From Clostridiales bacterium (lineage in GTDB: Bacteria > Bacillota > Clostridia > Lachnospirales > Lachnospiraceae), in assembly GCA_021199135.1 (NCBI GenBank), contig JAJQIQ010000066.1:8816-17587 (forward strand): DNA of 8,772 nt, in the 5' to 3' direction. Numbering within the stretch: position 1 is the first letter of the stretch; the number at the start of each line of letters is the position of its first letter. Positions 4,961 to 8,772 of the stretch are shown piece after piece. The notes below the pieces were generated by a model. It was not told the DNA's origin. It was given only the letters and a program-made list of their open reading frames with translations, and made no database searches. A program made the translations under genes and the position numbers.

Positions 4961-7405
4961 TTATCCCATGACCACGGTGACGTTCACGTCGCCGCTCCCG
5001 GCTGAGAGCGGGATCGTGTTCCCGTCGACCGCGACGCCGTCGACGGTCATCGACGCGACGCCCTTCTGCACGTGGTTCGGGTTCTGAACCGTGATGTGGT
5101 AGGTCCTGCCGCGGAAATCGCGCTTCGCCTCAAAGCCGCCGAGCGTCTCGGGGATGCACGGGTCGACGACGAGGCCGTCGTAGTCCGGGCGGATTCCCAG
5201 GATGTACTGCGACACGTCGAGGAACGTCCACGCGGCGGTGCCGGTCAGCCAGCTGTTCTTCGCCTCGCCGAAGTTCGGCGCGTCCTTCCCTGCGATCATC
5301 TGGGAGTAGACGTAGGGCTCGGTGCGGTGAATCTCGCTGATGTCCTCGATGTATGCCGGGCAGGTGCGCGTGTATACCTGCCATGCGCGGTTGCCCCTGC
5401 CGACGACGGTCTCCGCGATAGAGATCCACGGATTGTTGTGGCAGAAGATCCCGGCATTCTCCTTGTATCCTGGCGGATATGAGGAAATCTCGCCGAGCTC
5501 GACGTGGTAGCGGTGGTACGGCGGCTGCAAGAGCACGATGCCGTACTTCGTGTCGAGGTATTTCTCGACGGATTCCATGGCCTTCAGGCAGTTGCCCTCC
5601 TTGAGGCCGATCTCGGCCATGACGCAGAAGCCCTGCGGCTCGATGAATATCTTGCCGTCCTCGCACTCCTTGGAGCCGACCTTGTGCTTGTCGTTGTCGT
5701 ATGCGCGCAGGTACCACTCGCCGTCCCATCCTGCGTCGAGGACGGTCTTCTCCATCTCCGCGATCGCCACTTCCGCGAACTGCGCCTCGTCCTCAAGCCC
5801 CTGATGGCGGCAGATTGCGGCGTAGTCCTTGCCGTAGCGGACGAACATGCCCGCGATGAAGACTGACTCAGCGTTTGGCCCCTCGGACGGCCCGAAGGTC
5901 TGGAAAGACTCGCCCGGCTCGGTCGAGAAGCAGTTAAGGTTCAGGCAGTCGTTCCAGTCGGCACGGCCGATGAGCGGGAGCTTGTGCGGCCCGAGGTGCG
6001 TGGTCGTGTAGTGGAACGATCGGCGCAGGTGCTCCATGAAATCCGTCGCCTTGGACGGGTCGCTGTCGTACGGGGTCATCTCGTCGAGGATCGTGTAGTC
6101 CCCGGTCTCCTTTATGTATGCGGCGGTGCCGGCGATCAGCCAGAGCGGGTCGTCGTTGAATCCGCTGCCGATGTCGGAATTGCCTTTCTTGGTGAGAGGC
6201 TGGTACTGGTGGTACGCGCTGCCGTCCTCAAACTGCGTCGCCGCAATGTCGAGGATGCGCTCACGCGCGCGGTCGGGAACGAGGTGCACGAAGCCGAGCA
6301 GGTCCTGGCAGGAGTCGCGGAAGCCCATGCCGCGCCCGATTCCGGACTCGAAGTATGAAGCCGAGCGGCTCATGTTGAACGTGACCATGCACTGGTACTG
6401 GTGCCAGGTGTTTACCATGCGGTCGAGCTTCTCCTCGGAGGACTTCACGGTAAAGTGCGACAGCAGGTCTTCCCAGTGCGCACGGAGCTCGGCGAGCGCT
6501 TTCTGTGCTTTCTCCGCCGTGTCAAACTCCGCGAGCAGCGCGTCGGCGCGGGTGCGGTTTATCACGCCGTCCTCTGCGCGGCCGACCCACTTCTCCTCCT
6601 GCGGGTTCTCGATGTAGCCGAGCACGAAGACGAACGTCTTCGACTCGCCTGGCGCGAGCGAAATCTTTATGTGGTGCGATCCGATCGGAGCCCAGCCGCT
6701 CGCGACAGAATCCTTTGATTTCCCGGTCACCACGACCTCCGGCGCGGAGTTCTCGCCGTATGCGCCGAGGAACGAATCTCGGTCGGTGTCATACCCGTCA
6801 ATCGGCGCGTTCACCGCGTATACCGCATAGTGGTTGCGGCGCTCGCGGTACTCGGTCTTGTGGTAGAGCGCGGAGCCGTGGATCTCGACCTCGCCCGTCG
6901 AGAAGTTGCGCTGGAAGTTCGTCATGTCGTCCATCGCGTTCCAGAGGCAGAACTCCACGTATGAGAATATTGAGAGATCCTTCTTCTCAGAACTGTTGTT
7001 TGTGATGGTGAGCTCCTCGACCTCGCAGTCCTTCCCGACCGGGACGAACGCGGTCAGCTTCGCGTTCACGCCGTTCTTCGTGCCGCTGAAGGTGGAATAG
7101 CCCATGCCGTGGCGGCACTCGTAGGCATCGAGCTCGGTCTTCGTCGGCATCCAGCCCGGGTTCCAGATCGTGTCGCCGTCCTTGATGTAGTAGTAGTGGC
7201 CGTTGCTGTCGTAGGGCACGTTGTTGTAGCGGTAGCGCGTCAGGCGCAGCAGCTTCGCGTCCTTGTAGAAGCTATAGCCTCCGCAGGTGTTGGAAATAAG
7301 TGAGAAGAAATTCTCCGAGCCGAGGTAGTTGATCCACGGCAGCGGCGTCTTCGGGGACGTGATCACGTATTCCCTGTTCTCGTCGTCAAAATAGCCGAAT
7401 TGCAT
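4961..7405 (-). CDS. cbp: Cellobiose phosphorylase, glycoside hydrolase family 94 (814 aa)
   Basis: This cytoplasmic enzyme splits cellobiose with phosphate to alpha-glucose-1-phosphate and glucose, saving ATP compared with hydrolysis. The N-terminus ([16 protein letters not shown], then [19 protein letters not shown]) is highly characteristic of bacterial cellobiose phosphorylases, and 814 residues is close to the family's roughly 810. The layout is an N-terminal beta-sandwich (to about 265), a linker, an (alpha/alpha)6 barrel (about 325-735) and a C-terminal beta domain. Key sites: [11 protein letters not shown] at 361-371 for sugar binding; Asp486 in ADWNDCLN, the expected general acid; and PPGYKENAG followed by His656 (CHNNPW), with Thr723 in WLTGTA, the likely phosphate contacts. 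I chose the ATG at 7405 because GGAGG lies eight bases before it. The ATG at 7420 would put that site inside the gene. It is last in an operon with a sugar permease. No signal peptide is present. Cellodextrin or laminaribiose specificity is less likely. Confidence 0.95.
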   Translation of the reverse strand: MQFGYFDDENREYVITSPKTPLPWINYLGSENFFSLISNTCGGYSFYKDAKLLRLTRYRYNNVPYDSNGHYYYIKDGDTIWNPGWMPTKTELDAYECRHGMGYSTFSGTKNGVNAKLTAFVPVGKDCEVEELTITNNSSEKKDLSIFSYVEFCLWNAMDDMTNFQRNFSTGEVEIHGSALYHKTEYRERRNHYAVYAVNAPIDGYDTDRDSFLGAYGENSAPEVVVTGKSKDSVASGWAPIGSHHIKISLAPGESKTFVFVLGYIENPQEEKWVGRAEDGVINRTRADALLAEFDTAEKAQKALAELRAHWEDLLSHFTVKSSEEKLDRMVNTWHQYQCMVTFNMSRSASYFESGIGRGMGFRDSCQDLLGFVHLVPDRARERILDIAATQFEDGSAYHQYQPLTKKGNSDIGSGFNDDPLWLIAGTAAYIKETGDYTILDEMTPYDSDPSKATDFMEHLRRSFHYTTTHLGPHKLPLIGRADWNDCLNLNCFSTEPGESFQTFGPSEGPNAESVFIAGMFVRYGKDYAAICRHQGLEDEAQFAEVAIAEMEKTVLDAGWDGEWYLRAYDNDKHKVGSKECEDGKIFIEPQGFCVMAEIGLKEGNCLKAMESVEKYLDTKYGIVLLQPPYHRYHVELGEISSYPPGYKENAGIFCHNNPWISIAETVVGRGNRAWQVYTRTCPAYIEDISEIHRTEPYVYSQMIAGKDAPNFGEAKNSWLTGTAAWTFLDVSQYILGIRPDYDGLVVDPCIPETLGGFEAKRDFRGRTYHITVQNPNHVQKGVASMTVDGVAVDGNTIPLSAGSGDVNVTVVMG

Positions 7406-7444
7406 AAATAAGTCCTCCATCTTATTGTTATTGTAATTTATGAT

Positions 7445-7470
7445 AAAGGGATCAAAAATTTAATCCCTCT
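7445..7470 (-). other. Intercistronic hairpin, with a possible weak promoter, before cellobiose phosphorylase
   Basis: AAAGGGAT (7445-7452) and ATCCCTCT (7463-7470) pair in the minus-strand transcript as an 8-bp stem (one G-U) with a 10-base loop, in the 71-base gap between the small membrane protein and the phosphorylase. No T-run follows on the minus strand, so it is a poor terminator; an RNA processing or stability element fits better. On the same strand TTGATC (7455-7450) and TACAAT (7434-7429) could be a promoter, but the 15-base spacer is short. Confidence 0.45.
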
Positions 7471-7476
7471 TTCACG

Positions 7477-7803
7477 TCATTCCACCCCATCGTCGGAAGA
7501 TTCCTCCACATTTTCCTCCGGGTCGGGGTCGGGCTCGTTGCTTTTTTTGTACATCCAGTACCCGACATAGGCCGCGTAGGCGAACACGAACAGCGCCGCA
7601 ATGCACATGACCGCCGCGAGGATGAGCGTCTGCCCCATGCTCATCGTGGAAGCACCCGTGCTGGTATTTTCGTACATTTTATACCCGCTGTATATCAGGT
7701 ACGCCCCCACGATGACAAGAAGCAAAATGTGTGCGCTGTTGGCTCTCTCCGGTACGAAGCGAGGCCTTTTTTTCTCTTTCTTATCCGATGATCTCAAGGC
7801 CAT
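7477..7803 (-). CDS. Small two-helix membrane protein of unknown function (108 aa)
   Basis: I do not recognise a family. The protein has a basic N-terminus (SSDKKEKKRPR), a hydrophobic helix at about 25-44, a short outside loop rich in Ser, Thr, Gly and Met (about 45-57), a second longer helix at about 58-85, the basic pair KK at 86-87, and a strongly acidic tail (PDPDPEENVEESSDDGVE). The positive-inside rule puts both ends in the cytoplasm. The start lies nine bases after the permease stop. GGGAGAG fills that gap but is closer than ideal to the ATG, so translation may depend on coupling with the permease. It sits between a sugar permease and cellobiose phosphorylase on the same strand, so an accessory role in that transporter is possible but unproven. 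Codon use and composition match the neighbours, and the position in a same-strand gene run supports a real gene. Confidence 0.8.
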   Translation of the reverse strand: MALRSSDKKEKKRPRFVPERANSAHILLLVIVGAYLIYSGYKMYENTSTGASTMSMGQTLILAAVMCIAALFVFAYAAYVGYWMYKKSNEPDPDPEENVEESSDDGVE

Positions 7804-7812
7804 TCTCTCCCA

Positions 7813-8772
7813 TCAAGACTTGCCGGTCTTGTGATTTGAAACTACGTCGAAGATGACGGCCACTAAGAGCACGGCACCCTTGACCACATACTGCCAGTTG
7901 TTGTCCAGGCCGATGATTGACATGCCTTGGTTGATGACGCCGAGCAGAAGCGCGCCGACGATGATGCCCGTGACCGTCCCGGAACCGCCATATGCGGAAG
8001 CCCCGCCGATGAAGCAGGAGCCGATCGCGTCCATCTCATAGGACGTGCCGGTGTCGCCGTTCACGGAGCCGATACGCGCCGCGACCAGAAGCCCTGCGAG
8101 GCCCGCCAAGAATGACATTGACGCATAGGCCATGAAGTAAACCTTTTTCGTGTTGATGCCGGAGAGCTTCGTCGCCTTCTCATTTCCGCCGACCGCATAG
8201 AAATAACGCCCGAACGCGGTCTTTGAGGTGATGAACGCGTATATGAGCACGACCACGAGGATCCAGATCAGCATCACCGGAATGCCCTTGTAGTTGGAGA
8301 GCTTCCAGCAGTATGCGACGATTATCACGTCAATGATGATAATCTTGATGTAGCTCCCAATCGCTGAGGACTGCTTGTAGCCCTTCTTCGCCTTCTTCGC
8401 GCGGTTGAATATGGTGTAAGCCAGCAAACCCACCGCGATCACGATGCCGACGATCAGCGCGGACCATTTGTGGGAGCCGCTGTCAAGCCCCGGCACCTGG
8501 ATGTATGATGCGAAGATGTTTATGAAAAGCTTGTTGCTCGTGACGTTGATGGTCTTTGATCCCAAAACCACGCGCCCGAGGCCTCGGAACAGGAACATGC
8601 CCGCCAATGTGCAGATGAATGGGGGTATGTGCACATAGCCGATCCAGAAGCCCTGCCATACGCCAATCAGCGCGCCCACCGCGAGGCAGATGATGATCGC
8701 GAGGATCGCGTTGCAGTTGAGCGACGTCAGCAGCTGCGCCCCGATGGCGCCGACCAGGCAGACCGTCGCGCC
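7813..8772 (-). CDS. mmsB: Sugar ABC transporter permease, CUT2 family (MmsB/GguB/XylH-like); 5' end outside window
   Basis: This is the membrane-spanning subunit of an ATP-driven sugar importer. The frame stays open to the window edge, giving 319 visible residues of an expected 380-400. An apparent GTG start at 8679 is internal, since the upstream 31 codons (GATVCLVGAIGAQLL and on) are also permease-like. Family features are GVWQGFWIGYVHIPPFICTL, followed by AGMFLFRG; the cytoplasmic coupling loop TAFGRYFYAVGGNEKATKLSGI; GGASAYGGSGTVTG; and the closing NNWQYVVKGAVLLVAVIFDV. Many hydrophobic segments alternate along the protein, with a Lys-rich insert (RAKKAKKGYK) in a central loop. These match the multiple-monosaccharide and xylose permeases better than RbsC. 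In such operons the sugar-binding protein and ATPase genes normally precede, so they should lie past the right edge. A strong terminator after the phosphorylase suggests one shared transcript. Confidence 0.92.
   Translation of the reverse strand, partial: GATVCLVGAIGAQLLTSLNCNAILAIIICLAVGALIGVWQGFWIGYVHIPPFICTLAGMFLFRGLGRVVLGSKTINVTSNKLFINIFASYIQVPGLDSGSHKWSALIVGIVIAVGLLAYTIFNRAKKAKKGYKQSSAIGSYIKIIIIDVIIVAYCWKLSNYKGIPVMLIWILVVVLIYAFITSKTAFGRYFYAVGGNEKATKLSGINTKKVYFMAYASMSFLAGLAGLLVAARIGSVNGDTGTSYEMDAIGSCFIGGASAYGGSGTVTGIIVGALLLGVINQGMSIIGLDNNWQYVVKGAVLLVAVIFDVVSNHKTGKS

Noticed and set aside
5072..7303. Several plus-strand open frames opposite cellobiose phosphorylase
   Set aside because: All lie inside a well-conserved 814-residue enzyme read on the other strand and show no motifs or start signals.
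7406..7420. Upstream ATG start for cellobiose phosphorylase
   Set aside because: The GGAGG site lies between this ATG and the one at 7405, and family members begin at the [12 protein letters not shown] sequence.
8590..8679. GTG at 8679 as a true start of the permease
   Set aside because: The frame continues upstream for 31 more codons of typical hydrophobic permease sequence up to the window edge, so the gene is cut by the window.

Overview
The window looks like chromosomal DNA from a plant-polymer or gut-associated Firmicute, most likely a clostridium of the Lachnospiraceae/Oscillospiraceae kind. The reasons are GC-rich coding DNA with AT-rich intergenic gaps, strong AGGAGG-type ribosome binding sites, consensus sigma-A promoters, a clostridial-type GH94 cellobiose phosphorylase and a CUT2 sugar permease. 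The taxonomic call is inference. I see no phage, insertion sequence, CRISPR array, tRNA or rRNA.

Layout. Positions 1-2228 are read on the minus strand: the 5' part of a TsaC/Sua5 gene (tRNA t6A synthesis) with its own consensus promoter, preceded by a two-component pair, an OmpR-type response regulator and a histidine kinase that overlap by four bases (ATGA). Positions 2229-2362 form a divergent control region. It has an extended -10 promoter for the two-component pair and, pointing the other way, a promoter overlapped by a perfect 10-bp inverted repeat. That repeat ends directly against the ribosome binding site of a MarR-family gene. The plus-strand block is marR, a 14-helix DHA2-type MFS exporter, then a zinc-ribbon NUDIX hydrolase with its own promoter. 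A 138-bp convergent gap (4823-4960) holds two terminators. Positions 4961-8772 return to the minus strand: a sugar ABC permease (5' end outside the window), a 108-residue two-helix membrane protein of unknown function, and cellobiose phosphorylase.

How the parts work together. The marR-MFS pair looks like a self-regulated drug or metabolite efflux operon. The permease, small membrane protein and phosphorylase run in one direction with no terminator-like T-run between them and end at a strong terminator, so they look like one sugar uptake and phosphorolysis operon: import, then splitting of cellobiose with phosphate to glucose-1-phosphate and glucose. The permease type is usually linked to monosaccharides, so its pairing with a disaccharide phosphorylase is the most interesting metabolic point. 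The small membrane protein is the least explained gene. I did not find a clearly new multi-gene system. The strongest unexplained signals are the operator layout before marR, the small acidic-tailed membrane protein, and a hairpin between it and the phosphorylase gene.
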